Assembly (NCBI GenBank): GCA_029964075.1
Contig: CM057141.1
Coordinates: 4,650,001 to 4,714,000, forward strand
DNA length: 64,000 nt
DNA from: Patiria pectinifera
Taxonomy: Eukaryota > Echinodermata > Asteroidea > Valvatida > Asterinidae
Reading direction: 5' to 3'
Part shown: positions 33,061-54,400 of the stretch, piece by piece
Layout of the letters: every line of letters starts with the position of its first letter
Numbering within the stretch: the first letter of the stretch is position 1
Made by a program: the position numbers and the translations under genes
The notes under the pieces: model-generated
Seen by the model: the letters and a program-made list of their open reading frames with translations, nothing else
What the model was told of the DNA's origin: nothing
Databases searched by the model: none

Positions 33061-33946
33061 GGGAGCGTCTCATAAGTCGGGAACGTTCGCGGTCCATTGG
33101 AACGTTCCGTTGGAACGCCAGGCGTTCCATTGGCATTCCATTGGGAACGTGCTGTGTTCCCAATAGAACGCGGGTGCGTTCCGCGCAATGAATGGAACGC
33201 ACCGATCTGCGGTCCAGCTGGAACGGGGAGGGAACAGCGTGTTCCCTGCGGAACGCTGCACGGCGGGGTATTCGCGGTCGGGTATACGTACGTTCATTTT
33301 TTCGTAATATTGCAGGCCTCGTAGTCGGAGTTAATTCAATGACAGATTTTTCTGACAAAGTGTGTATCGTCAATGGTAAGCTCCGCTTTTATCGTTCTAT
33401 TTTAGTAAATTTATTAAATGGTAAAGATATAAAAAGGATTGTTCTTGCACCAGCATACTTGAACGTGAATACGCAATCACCGTAGCGATTGCATGTGATG
33501 TGAGGTCCGGCTACAGAAATTTCACCACAGAAACGACATTTACATTTCCATCAACGTTCACTCGTAACTTGTGTTGAACTATTTACCCAAAACATCATAG
33601 GAATTTCACAAATACGTCCAAATATTACCTGTAAATCCTCAAAAAACAGGAAAAACCTACCGTTCAGTGACTCACAGGTTACTGGGGATCGGGAGACGCC
33701 ATTTTTCCTGACGCAATACGGGCAAATATTCTAAACTGGTCCATCATGTACGCGCTATGCTGGGAACGTTCCACTGGAACGTGCAATAAAACGCGTATTC
33801 ACAACCATTCCGCTGGACCGTTCTCGCAAAGGGATTGTGCCGTTCCAACGGAACGGTGGCCTGTTCCCAACGTGTCTGGGAACACGTCCGGGAACACACC
33901 GTTCCAATGAGAACGTTCCGAGCGTTCCGACTTATGAGACGCTCCC
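33061..33946. mobile_element. 886 bp PIF/Harbinger-like MITE with TTA target site
   Basis: The ends GGGAGCGTCTCATAAGTCGG and CCGACTTATGAGACGCTCCC are exact inverted repeats, flanked by TTA on both sides (33058-33060 and 33947-33949). Dense GGAACG/CGTTCC motifs occupy about 250 bp next to each end. The superfamily assignment rests only on the TTA duplication. Confidence 0.8.
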
Positions 33947-34034
33947 TTATCATAATGCCTTCATCAGTTTACTGTTTTGAGTAGTCCACGTAAAGCAACA
34001 TAGGTCTACATTTCACTTGTGTAGGGTTAGAGTT

Positions 34035-34310
34035 CCCGCAAGACTCAAGCTCTGGTGTTTCTGATCAGCAGAGTGTGGGTTCGAGTCCCGGTCTTGATAC
34101 TTGTGTCCTTAAGCAAGGCACTTAACCTTTATTGCTTCGTCCTTCGGATGGGACGTAAAGCTGTAGGTCCCGTGTGTCGTGTAATGCACGTAAAAGAACC
34201 CAGTAACACTTATCGCTAAGAGAAGCAGTTTGCCCCGGTGTTTCTGGCCTCCTGTTAAAACTCCCCTGCAGAGTCCTTAGGAGAAGAGCCAACCAAGAAC
34301 CCAATACTGT
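34035..34310 (+). mobile_element. tRNA-derived SINE with conserved CTTCGTCCTTCGGATGGGAC core
   Basis: The B box GGGTTCGAGTCCCGG (34078) is followed by AAGCAAGGCACTTAACC and CTTCGTCCTTCGGATGGGAC, then GTAATGCACGTAAAAGAACC. The tail GCCCCGGTGTTTCTGGC is repeated at about 41990-42010. This is a common marine-invertebrate SINE type. Confidence 0.8.
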
Positions 34311-34530
34311 TTGAATAAATAAAATTAAAATTTGTATAAAATGCCCTTAGATGTGTAGTAACGTTTCAGCTGATGCACTTGTTTTGTGTTTAGGACTTGG
34401 GTTGAAGTATAGTGGAAGTTATGACAGAATCTCACAGACACTTCCAAAACTTTACTGAAATTCAACTGGCTTCATATTCAGGAAAATGTTTCCACGTTTT
34501 GCCATAAAATAATTCGTTGTAATGTATTAT

Positions 34531-34903
34531 TAAAGGCATATAGGATCATTTGCATTTTACGGAATTATTATCAAATGGCTTTCTTGGATTAAAGATCATA
34601 CTGGTACTAATTATTCCATCTGGCTTGCTGTCATTTAGAGAAAAAAAATCAAGAAATGTAGGTGATTTCCAACGATCAGTCAGTTGACTGATTTTTGGAA
34701 ATAAAGAGTGCTATTGGCGAAACCGTGTCTCGTGATCAAAAACTTGTATATGGTTTTTCACTTTTTTGTCTTGAAAAGTGTAATATCCACTGAGCTGAAA
34801 CTTCAACAGGTTAGGTTTTGAACATTCTTCTTTGGATTGTGAGTGGTGCTATTACTGGAAACGAACAAAATGCATGACAGATAAATGATCCTATATGTCT
34901 TTA
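34531..34903. mobile_element. Inverted-repeat MITE, family TAAAGGCAT, copy 1
   Basis: Left TAAAGGCATATAGGATCATT, right AAATGATCCTATATGTCTTT. A second copy is at 41061-41371 (left TAAAGGCATGTCAGATCATT, right AAATGATCCAGTATGCCTTT) and a third, partial copy at about 41395-41530, both in PHAF1 intron 3. Confidence 0.8.
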
Positions 34904-35062
34904 ATGCCACATTTACTGGCCCAATATACGTAAGCAGGCAAGTTTTAAAAATCAGCTCTTCATTAAAAATGTGACTTTGCCATCTCAACAGACAATAAGT
35001 CAATTCTATACATATTTAAAATTCAAAATTGCTGAAATTTGCTGCCAATTCTCAGTGCACAA

Positions 35063-43984
<8,922 letters not shown>

Positions 43985-45352
43985 TTTTCACCTAAACCAT
44001 ATGAGGATATGTAACAAGATCAACACATCAACAATGCTGGCAAATCATACACCGCGATCGTTTCGAAAAAGACAAAAAAATATTGAAGTACGCAGCCAAC
44101 AACTTCTGTTTGTGTTTACGTTTTGCAATGATGCGCCAGCTGTATTATGAGCATGCGCAGTCTACATTTCCAAGAATAATAACATCAACTGCACGTTCTA
44201 AATAAAAAATACCTGATGTAAATGTCACGCCCCAACTATCGCATTGGTCCCAACTATAGTTGGGACTGTCCCAACTATAGTGCGGCAGTTGGGTCGGCCC
44301 AACTATAGTTAGGACTGGAGTTGCGCCGGATGCTTCATGCTTGATAGATCTTGTTGGATTAAATGTTCCGCGGCGCTGGCACCGTGTATTCGTCGTGCAT
44401 GCATGCCGCAAGGCTGGCCAGTCACGTGGTACTGCCTAGTTGGATGGGTTGTCCAGCTGCTGGGTTTTATCATGGAGCTATTATCCAGCAACATTTTGCA
44501 AAATTCAAAGATTGCCATGGCCGGCCAACTATAGATGGGCCCCACCCATAGCTAATGTCAAAGGTCCCAAGTCGGACATGTAATTAAGCAGAGCTGTAGA
44601 GAATGTTTTATAGTCGTACATCAATGTAAACTATAGCTGGGACTGCCAAATAAAAATATTGCGGTGGCCCAACTACAGATGGTCCCCACCCATAGATCAT
44701 TTCATTGGTCCCCAGTAAAGTCAGACATGTATTAGAGTTGTAGGGAATGTTTTATAATCATACAACAATGTACACTATAGTTGGGACTGCAAAATAAAAA
44801 GATTGGGGTGGCCCAACTATAGATTCGCCCATCAATAGCTAATTTCAGTGGTCCCCAGTAAAGTCAGACGTGTATCAGAGCTGTAGGGAACGTTTTATGG
44901 TTGTACATCAATGTAAACTATAGTTGGGACACCGCAAAATAAAAAGATCGGAGTGGCCCAACAATGGAACTTACAGTTGGGACCGTCCCAACTATAGTTG
45001 GGACAGGCCCAACTATAGTTGGGCCAGCCCAACTGTGGAACTATAGTTGGGACAGGCCCAACTATAGTTGGGACAGGCCCAACTATAGTTGGGACCGATG
45101 CGATAGTTGGGGCGTGACATAAATAAAAAATATTAACTACACGTTCGAAAATAAAACGAGAAAATTACGAGATCAAAGCGCTAGCGATAGAGGGCGCCAA
45201 ACAGAAATCAGAATCATAACTCGGCGCAGTGCAGCGGAGCCGTCATCCAGCGTTGGAGATGTCTTGATATTTGACCATTTTTTCCAGAACAAGAGACTTT
45301 CAAAGCCTTGTGCTTAATATCACGTATTAAGTAAAGCATTTCCATTGCAGAC
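43985..45352. promoter_or_regulatory. Divergent promoter interval between PHAF1 and LPCAT
   Basis: The two start codons are 1368 bp apart on opposite strands. Outside the inserted element, about 240 bp remains on each side. GCATGCGCA at 44151-44159 is a partial NRF1-type site on the PHAF1 side. The short sequence AACTGCACGTTCTAAATAAA left of the element (44187) is echoed by AACTACACGTTCGAAAATAA to its right (45135). No TATA box is evident. Shared regulation is inference. Confidence 0.45.
44222..45120. mobile_element. 899 bp palindrome-rich inverted-repeat element (CAACTATAGTTG)
   Basis: The terminal inverted repeat is about 45 bp with one mismatch: ATGTCACGCCCCAACTATCG on the left and CGATAGTTGGGGCGTGACAT on the right. 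The perfect 20 bp palindrome GTCCCAACTATAGTTGGGAC and its variants occur many times near both ends. The middle has three tandem copies of a 135-154 bp unit (44523-44665, 44666-44819, 44820-44954), each with CCCAACTATAGAT, GTACATCAATGTAAACTATA and CAAAATAAAAAGAT-type blocks. No coding capacity. Confidence 0.85.
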
Positions 45353-45478
45353 ATGGAGCAAAGGCCAGAAACACCACCCGTACGGGAGCGAATTCCCCGG
45401 TCGAAATCTCTCATCATGCCGACGATCGCCAACCCGTTTGTGCACCGACTCAAATTGAGTGGCTGGGATAAAATTAGG
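45353..45478 (+). CDS. LPCAT exon 1, start codon and N terminus
   Basis: Forty-two codons from ATG 45353, ending LSGWDKIR before donor GTGAGT. NPFVHRL matches the conserved NPFVHEL of LPCAT1 and NPFVQQ of LPCAT2. A pyrimidine-poor but AG-ended stretch (TTTCCATTGCAG at 45339-45350) stands two bases before the ATG, so a 5' UTR intron is possible and the true transcription start could be further left. Confidence 0.92.
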
Positions 45479-48400
45479 GTGAGTGCGTCGTAATTGCCAG
45501 TTGCAATTTCATGCGGTTTATTTATTCTATGGGTCTACATATTTACATAGGCCTACATAGTGTTTATTTAAGCTTTATAGATTGCCGACTAGCAAGACAA
45601 GATTAATCCGTGGTGTTGTTTTTTTATATCACACAATTAAACAGTAGACTATAGTAATTGACAAAATTGATACGCAAACTTTGACACACCAGCAGTTCTT
45701 ATTTAACTTGTTTTAAACCTGTTTTAATTTGGGGGGGGGGGGAGGGCTGGGGCGGGGCTGTGGGGGGCAAGAAATGCACTATCCTGATGCCTTCTTTTTT
45801 GGAGTGATTGACCATGTGCAGTGAAACATCGATTTGACAAAATTCATCGTTGCTGACTTTTGCAATGCAATGTGTGATTAGGAATGCAAAGTCTAGAATT
45901 CAATCTTTTGACGAGACAGTTTTAGCATGGACTTACACAAGGAATCGTGATAGAAATTATTTTAAAACTTACGGGATTTGTTCTGCCGGATGTCTTGCTC
46001 GGCTGAGGGTTGCTGCGATCGGGACAGATTATGGTGTAGTCTGTCGGCGGCTGGTTTGGCCCTGAATTTAGCCATGATTTAGCCAAATGTGACGAGATCG
46101 AAACGTACTCCTAGAACTATGAGGCTCCACGCTCCACTGCGTGGAGCCTCATAGTTCTAGGAGTAATCGAAACGATCGTCGTACCAATACTAATTTTTGT
46201 TTTAAGGTATTTTCTCACTGCTCAAATTGACTTTGATGACATGAAATTGCTATCTGGGGGCTTGTTAGTCAATACAGAGGAAAATTAGTGAACTTCGCAT
46301 ATGGTAATCTTGCCCCATCTGTTTTTTAAGGTTTCTGAAGTCGGTATCGGTCAAGCATACCCTCAATCTACCATCAAATTTCACGTCCTCTCTCTCCCTA
46401 GTTTCATGTATGGTATGTTTAGCAAATTTCTGTTTTCAGCACGATGACATTTCCCCCTGTTCTTTTTCTTATACTATCTTCAGATTGCCATTATGTCGGT
46501 GACGATAGCGCCCATTCGTGCCATATTTGCCATACTCTTTCTGTTCGTCGATTGGTTGTTCTGCAGCATGATCGTGATGGGCCACAAAAAAAGCGCTGCT
46601 GAACAACAGAAGCCTTTCACAGGTTGGAGAAGGTGAGTTCAAAAAGACACTTATTCAAGATCAAAAATTTTTGGCTGATGGGGGAGTGGGTGTTGAGATA
46701 TTAAAAAAAAAATATTTGAAGCACAAAATAATGACTGTGTAATGAAAGTGCCCAATTTATGAAAATGTGGTAAAGAAAAATAGACTGGCGCACAAAACGA
46801 CCAGTCAGACACTTCTGACTCACAGGGTGAGGGGAAAAAAAAAGCGGAACCCAAACCCCCCAAAATATATTTCATATTTAAAAAATATGTAGCACCAAAC
46901 ATAGTGACTGGAAAGCCAATTTCATAAGCTACATGTACTTTTAGATGAAAAATAACTGAAATTGCTTAATCCGTTCAAAGAACATCACCATTTAAACGCA
47001 ATGACCCTAACACCTTTTTCTTCCACAACAAAATATATTTCTGTATTCTGACTGTTTGGAGCAACAAAGAAAATGATACAGAATACTAAATTTCAACTGT
47101 CAACAACTGTAGTTCACAGTATCTTTATTAACAACCCTGGTTAGGCAAACATTATAAAATCCACTTTTTTTTAAAAGAGGGGCCTTCAAACATTTTTTCA
47201 AATGGACTTTGTTGATTATTTTTAACTTTTAAACTGAGGTTTTATCGTTGGTGATGTTTGAAGACGATTGTGACGACGATTCTTGAAATCGCATTTTTTT
47301 GGATGAAAGAGGTTTTCTAAGGTCATTGCATTTAAATGGTGATATTCTTTGAACGGAATAAGCAATTTCAGTAATTTTTTTTCATCTAAAAGTACATGTA
47401 CGGTAGTTTATGAAATTGGCTTTCCAGTCATTATTTTTGGCGCTACATATTTGTTTAAATATGAAATATAATTTCAAAAGAACCGTGTGGTACCTAGTCA
47501 CTCTTTGTTTACAGTATCTAACCAAACTACTAAATGGTCATTCTTTTTTAAGCAGTTGGTCAGACACCGGACTAGTCTTGAGCTTCAAATTTAAATCACC
47601 TTGCTTCACTCTCTGGCTAAAAATTTTGCGAAAAAAATCTCATTAAAACTGTTATTTGAGGCCTCAAACTTAGCATGTAAAATACGAAGGACCTCATCTG
47701 CACTGAATGAAAGTTTGAGAGAAATTTTCAAGTAGGAAAGTGAGAAAAGTAAGTCTGTTGGGTTTTTTTTGGGGGGGGGGAATAATTAATTTCTGCAATT
47801 AGATTCTCATTCAAGGGGATGCTATGTGATGGCCATATATTGGAGGTAATAATTTTTTAGGCTTTGATTTTATGAAATTGTTTTTCAAAAATACATTAAC
47901 ATGTTAAAACTTTTTTTTTTTTTGAGATTTAAAAAAAAAGGAAAATGCATTGCTTTGTACAGGTACATTGTTCAGTGCAACGAACCAAGTAATATGTAAT
48001 TTCTTTGTATTTATCACAAATCTTGAAGCTCATTTTCTGTACATGTACATGTACATGTATGCACATGTACAACTACTGCATAAATAGTGTTGCTACACGT
48101 TTGTAATTTGGAGTTGCCTGAAATTGACAACTGTAGATTTCTTTCAATCAAAATATATCTAAAGCCAGTTCCAAATAATTATTTGCCTTAAGGCTGGTTC
48201 ATACTTCATGTGAATGCGATGCAAATTTGACGTCACGAAGCATTTGCTGCGAAATTTGCCGGAGTTGAAAAGTGTTCAACTTTTGCGAATTTGCAACGTG
48301 AAAACTTGCCCTGACGTCACAAATTCGCGTTCGTGTTCGCGCTGAGTGTGAACCGGCCTTTTAAGGTAGTGTGGCTTTTACATGAACTTCATGTTTTACA

Positions 48401-51400
48401 AATTGCTCCATACTATAAAGAGAGCACAAAAAAATAGAAAAGTTACAAAAACCCAATTTCTCACTCTAAGACCCTGTACGGCCAGGCCCCAGTTACCGTA
48501 CATGTGCCAAATTCGCCGGTCACACCACAAACTCCACAAAGTGACGTATCATTTGCTCAAAGACCGTAAACGATTCATCCCTTTTTGTTGCACCCGACGA
48601 ATTGCAAGTACATGTAATTCAGATGTGGTCTCAAAATAGGTTATTAAATTGAATGCACACATGTAATGTACCGGTACCAGACTGATGACATCATACTCTC
48701 ACCTTAGCTATAAAAATGCGTAGATTATGTGTGTTTCCTGCCTGTCTGTGTTTGCATAAATTATAATTGAAAATTTCCGTTCACCTCAGAATGACTTCCT
48801 TCCACGGACCTCACCCCATGCTCTTTCCTATGCCTCCAAGCACGAGTCACAGTTAGGCCACGCATGACACACTTGCACAGGGCCACTCATTTTAAATTTC
48901 AAAAATGTTGTTGCCATTTTAAAAATTGTAAATTTCCATTTCAACCATAAATTTGTGCAAGAGTTTTCAAAGATTAATAATTCACAAATTTACTCTGCTA
49001 GGCCTATACCCAGAAAAAAAAAAGAAACTTAAAAACTATCCACAAAATAATGCGAGTTGATTTCATTTTAACAAACAAGGTTTAAATAATTTGTTTACCC
49101 TCAGCATTTCAAAATTACTTTTAAATGTATTTTCAGGCTTTATTAAGTAAAAAGCTCTGGTTTAGATATTTTTTTTGGCAATTTTTTTGTGTACTATCAT
49201 ATGGAGGTGTCTTCCTGTAGTAAAGGGTAAAAGGTAGTGATTGATGGTTTTCAGGTTTTTTCCCTCATTTCCCCCCCCCCAAAAAAAAGTAGGTAGGTAG
49301 GTAGGGTAACTGGAAGCAGAACTATTATATTTTTGGCCTAACATGCCTAATGTCCATGCATTCATGGAATCGCTCATTCAAGGGTGCCGGTATTTGTATT
49401 ATGTAGGAACATATTTTACCTGTTAATTAATGTACGTACCGATTTAATGAGAATAACACTCTTTTGTCCGTTCCCACTCCCTGTGACCTTTGATCCTTCC
49501 CCTTTCTGATCCCTCCCCTGTTTACACTAGACCCCTTGTGGTTTGCCATCTCCCTTTGTTCCTTTGTTCTCTCATCCACCCTCCCCTGCATCTTTCCACA
49601 CCTTTCCCACCTAATCCTCCTTTTGTGTTTCTTCCTTCAGCCCTGCATGTTTGTGTGCACCCCCATGTTAATGTTTGTACCTCTGTCATTTCTGTTTTAG
49701 CCTCTGAAGAAGAACTTGCTAAGTTCGCAACGTCAGGCCACATTAATTTTTAGAGAATAACTTTGCTGAAAGTGAAGATACTGGTAGGATTGGTACCAAA
49801 TACCCTTGGGGTTTTTTTCTGGCAGAAAATGTTTTCATTGAAAGAAAACCATCATTGAAAGTTAAAAAAAAAATTAATGTGCTTTAACAATGGGATCCAG
49901 TCACGAGACAGAAACAAAAGTGTTTCTATTTTCTCTGTTGTCTAAATTTTTTTACTGTACATGTAGCTGCAGAACTAAAATTCAACAAGTTAGTTGCACC
50001 CTACTTAAGATTTTAGAAGTGACGTTGCTTCAAACGAAAAACATTTGCGCACAGAGTAAATGTTACCAGTATTAGGATAGGAACACTGTGCGTCATTCTC
50101 ATTATGTCAATATTGATGTGACAAGTCCAAGGTCCACTGTTGTGTCATGCCTATTGTACGTTGTGTAAACTGTCATTTGTTGGTGAATACATGTATTGGC
50201 TACTGCATTGTGGCAGATAGGGTTAATATAGTGCTAAGTTGACAAACATACAAATAAGGGTTCACTTTTGAGTAAAACATGCCATGTAGGCCTATTGTCT
50301 GTGATTGTTGGTACAGAGATAAGTGTATTTATCTAGGCCTATTGTGTTGTTTGTACTTGTATATATGTATTTTTTTTATTGAAAAAAAAAAAAAATGAGG
50401 TTTACAAAAAATAATATAGTCTCCTTCTCAGTCTCTATCAGCGCGCGTTTTTTTTCATGGCGTCACAATCTTTTTTTTTTCAAAATGTTCCGCGGTAGCT
50501 CCAATAGTGCCCTCTATTTATTTTACCAAAGAGCACCAAGGAAAGGGGAATTGCACCAAGGCAAATGATAGAAAGCACCAAGGCAAATTATGGAGGACAC
50601 CAATGTACATGAGGACACCAAAAAAGCAAAATAGTACCCCACCTTGTCCATACAATCAAAGCTAGAAGAAACAAAAAAAAGCCGCATGGCCGCGTCAATT
50701 CCGGAACTTTGGTCTGACCAGAGACCGAATATTTTTTTTTTTTTGGCCTTACCCTGTGATTTTTTTCCTGATTAAAAAAAAACACTGGGCTATACCACAG
50801 GGAATCCTGTGGTAAAGCCATGGACCGGCGTTTTTACCGAAAGACCCGGGTAACGCCAAACTTCCTCCCCAAAATGACCATGATATTATATTTGCACACC
50901 ATAGAGGAGACATGTACCGGTATTGTATGAAACCACACATTTATTTCCTAGTGTCTCCAAGTAGTACTGAGAAATTTAACAAAAACTTAAAAATGAGGAG
51001 GTTTACCTTAGTTTACCCTCGACTTCAATACTGTCATAAACGATATTTTCTTTATGGAATTATAAATGTTGCACATTTCTAAAAACTCCTTTCATTGATC
51101 TTTTTGAGTGATGTTAAAATGGGCATGAATGTTTTTTCTTTTGGGGGGGGGTTTAGGGGCTGGTGCTGACAATTTTTCAACGGTAATAAGGTTGGATGAT
51201 CTGCACAAACAAAATTTCACTTATCATGCAGATGAGGAACAACAATGTAGTTGGTGTGAGCGTGACTAACTGTTGCATGATGGGTGATCACCTGACTTTA
51301 TGTATGTTTTATGGACACCAGAAACTGACACCACCCGTATCTTACCACTCGTAAAAGACTTAGGGACCGGAGGTTTAAAAGGGCACTTCAGATAGTTTCT

Positions 51401-54400
51401 CTTTTGTTTACCATAGTTTACCATTGGGAGAGACTATAACATGAGGCCTTGTACAATGTACCTCCTTAAAATAATCCATTTGTTGAATGGCTCCAGCAGA
51501 CTGTATATAACATTATCTCATACATATTCATGATCGAGAGCCGAGTTCTCACTGTCCATTCACCATCACGTGTCAGCCGCTAGTTTTGCTGGTTACCAAG
51601 CGCGTGCGCGAGGTTTCATGTACAGGTTAAATACGCTTGCGTAGTACATGTAGACTGTCGCACTGGTTACCAGTTCGCTAGGCTACTATGCATGCACTTT
51701 AAGAAGCAATCGCGGAACTAGCGCACATGACAGGGCTAGTGTGTACGTGCGAACATCGCCCTAGCAGCATGCAGCAGCTACATTTGTACATGAAAAGATG
51801 AGATGGGGCACTGCAACATTTTGCTAAGAAAACTTTGCATAACTTCATGTCAGAACTTCGTGAAATTTGTGTGAATATTTATGAGGCATAGTAAAACAAA
51901 TAAAACATGGTTTAGTTCAGGTGGGTAGTCAATATTACATGTACATATATGTACATGTACAATGTACATGCAGCGTCATCCTTGGAACTAGTCTGGGAAC
52001 TAGTTTGTCAGCTTCCAATACCTCGGGGAGCCTATATCAACTATCAACCCTCAAACCATGTTGATCACCTTGACATGAGGACTGGTTTATGCAAGGCCAT
52101 TTATAGAAAACATGTTCTGGGCAATTTACAAGTACATGTAGAAAAACAACTGAAAAAGTCATCTCTCAGTGTACATGTGAGTTTCTGAGGAATTTCTGCT
52201 GACTGAAGTAAAATGTTCTTTCCGAGATTTCTGTTTTAGCTTGCAGTGCATTTGCTTGCCCTCCCAAGTTGCCTGGGGAAATCGCCTTGTGTAACCTGGC
52301 CCTTTAAACAGAGTACACAACTCAAAATTCAAGGTGATTGCTGTGACTTGACAGTTTGAAATATATTCACCTCGGCACTCACTGTCACTCACAAGTTTGA
52401 CGGTTGGGTCGTTCTATAAATTTAGGATCCAAAATTTGACCTTTTTCCCCCGTCCCTGTTACCTTTATACTTTGTAATTTGCCATTAGAGTATAAGGACC
52501 ACTGCATTTATTAACCCTACCAGTATCTAAACACATTGTTGCAAGGATGAAACCTCAGTCCTGCAAAATCCTCCAACTGCCTCCATGTAAAAATTGCGCA
52601 CAGCCTCAATCCTGCAAAATCCTCCCTTTTTTCTTGAATGTGGTCCTTGGAAGTTGGAGGGGTGACACCTGGCTCGAACCTGCAAAATCCTCCAACAATC
52701 ACTGTCAATATGTTGACAGTACAAATGTATTTATAATCTAGGCCTTAATTTAGGCTCGGCTGAGGATAAACAACACAAGGTCTGGCTCAAGATTGTGACG
52801 CAGTGCCTCCTCTAAAATCAGCCGCACATTTTTGGCATTTATCATGTTTATACATGTAGGGTTAAGAATGACTTCAAACGATTTGTCATTTGTTGGGTAG
52901 GTAGTTTACTCTGTGTAAGGCCCCAAAAAATAAAAGTTCTGCTTCTGGTTACCCTTCCTACCCTTTTTTGACAGCCCCTACCCTAATTTGTTGGGGGGAA
53001 AAATGAGGAAAAAGTGGACCCCGCATTTATAGAATGACCCAGTTACATGTACAATTAAGTAACAGGAATCTTTACCTCACTGGCTCATCACACTTAGCTG
53101 TGTTTTTTGTTTTTGTTTTTTTGTATTTTCCCCTTCTTTCCCTTTTCTATGTTTCCCTCTCTCTACCACGCAGCTTGTTGCGCAGATTCCCCGTGGGTTT
53201 CGCGTACCGGGCGATGTTTTTCGCGATGGGTTTCCACCGGGTGGACATTCGGGGCATGCAGGCGTCCCCACGCGAGGCGCCCATTGCCGTAGCCGCGTGC
53301 CACACGACCATCTTTGACGGCCTGCTGTTCTACATGATGGGGTACCCGACGGTGATCGCGAAAACGGGCATGAAAGATTACCCGCTGATTGGACGTACGT
53401 AGGTTTGACGAGTCAGTGATGCAAAAAGAAGTTGTAAAAAGGCTCATCGCTTGCTTTTTTTTCTTCTCCAAATCTCTGCATCCCCACAAATGTTTTTGTA
53501 CTTTCGTTTGGAGTCTCGTTACTGCATGGTAGTCTTCCTTTTCCTTGCCTGAGCATGTGGATGTTGCACGGTACTTGCTTGTTCCTGTGGTGCATACATG
53601 TATGCTTGTCACATATTGTGTTTGTGTCCGTGTGAAACACTTGTCTCGAGTTATGACTTATTCGGTGAACAAAATTAGAAACCATTTTTGAGGTGGAAAC
53701 CACGTCTGCACGCACACCTTCTTAAAGATGGGGCATGCGTGCATTTGGTTAACCTTAAGGAGCCTGAAGTGCAAACATGTACCCGGTACGTACATGTACC
53801 TACCGGTAGACGCGAGCCTTAGCTGGTTCCACCTCAAAAAATGGCTTCAAATTTTGTTCGCTGATGTTCACTCACATTCTAAAAATGTATTTGTAGACTT
53901 AAAGTCATATTGACGGTCACAAAGTTAATACTGGTATCTGTGATTTAGTATCCCCTGCACAGCTCAGTCTTGCATGTTGTTAAAGTGTTAGTGATAGCTT
54001 GTCTGTACTCTGTAGTTAGTTTTAAGCAGACTGTTCCACCCATTTCAACTCAAATCACGCCCACTTTTTCATCCTTAAAGCCCGGTTCATACTTCATGCG
54101 AATGCGAAGCGAATTTGACGTCATGAAACATTCGCTGCTACATGGTGATCACAAATGAAACTTCAAACTTGCTAGTCTGCAGCTAGTGTATTCGACAAGT
54201 CCTTTCACAAGTCCTTTCACTAGTACTTTCATCATGCCAGTCACGAAACTAGATGAACATTGACAAAGGAAGATTTTTTTAAGAGTTCATTTGAAAAGGT
54301 CGTGACTTGACTTGAAAGTGAGACTGAAAGACTTGTGATGGACCTGTGATGGACTTGCAGGGACTTGTGGGGGACATCAAATGCAAAACTGCTACATGTA

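Larger units (their letters stand above)
24727..35062. other. Intergenic region between RELCH and PHAF1 3' ends
   Basis: Ten kilobases with no recognisable protein or RNA gene. The first AATAAA on the plus strand after the RELCH stop is at 25811, more than 1 kb away, and is only a candidate poly(A) signal. The region holds inverted-repeat elements at about 25984-26535, 26838-27153, 27356-27474, 28708-29427, 30595-30718, 31262-31605, 33061-33946 and 34531-34903, and SINEs at 27811 and 34035. Poly-C and poly-G runs at about 28490 and 31970 cause spurious proline- or glycine-rich frames. Confidence 0.75.
46633..53173. other. LPCAT intron 2 (6.5 kb), no further exon seen
   Basis: No LPCAT-like coding segment was found between exons 2 and 3a. 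Contents: the fold-back at 46864, an ACATGT microsatellite at about 48040-48070, a MITE at 48189, a short AGGT run at about 49289, a GGCC-ended MITE at about 50420 with the partial 2.7 kb element end at 50788, and the AATCCTGCAAAATCCTCC repeat at 52540-52710. Confidence 0.75.

Noticed and set aside
46106-46165. microRNA gene
   Set aside because: The arms pair perfectly with a 6 nt loop and no bulges, unlike animal microRNA precursors; without small-RNA data it is kept only as a hairpin.
53174-53394. Exon 3a as a pseudoexon or dead duplicate
   Set aside because: It is fully open, keeps the catalytic His and Asp, both splice sites and the same 221 nt length, despite deep divergence from 3b.
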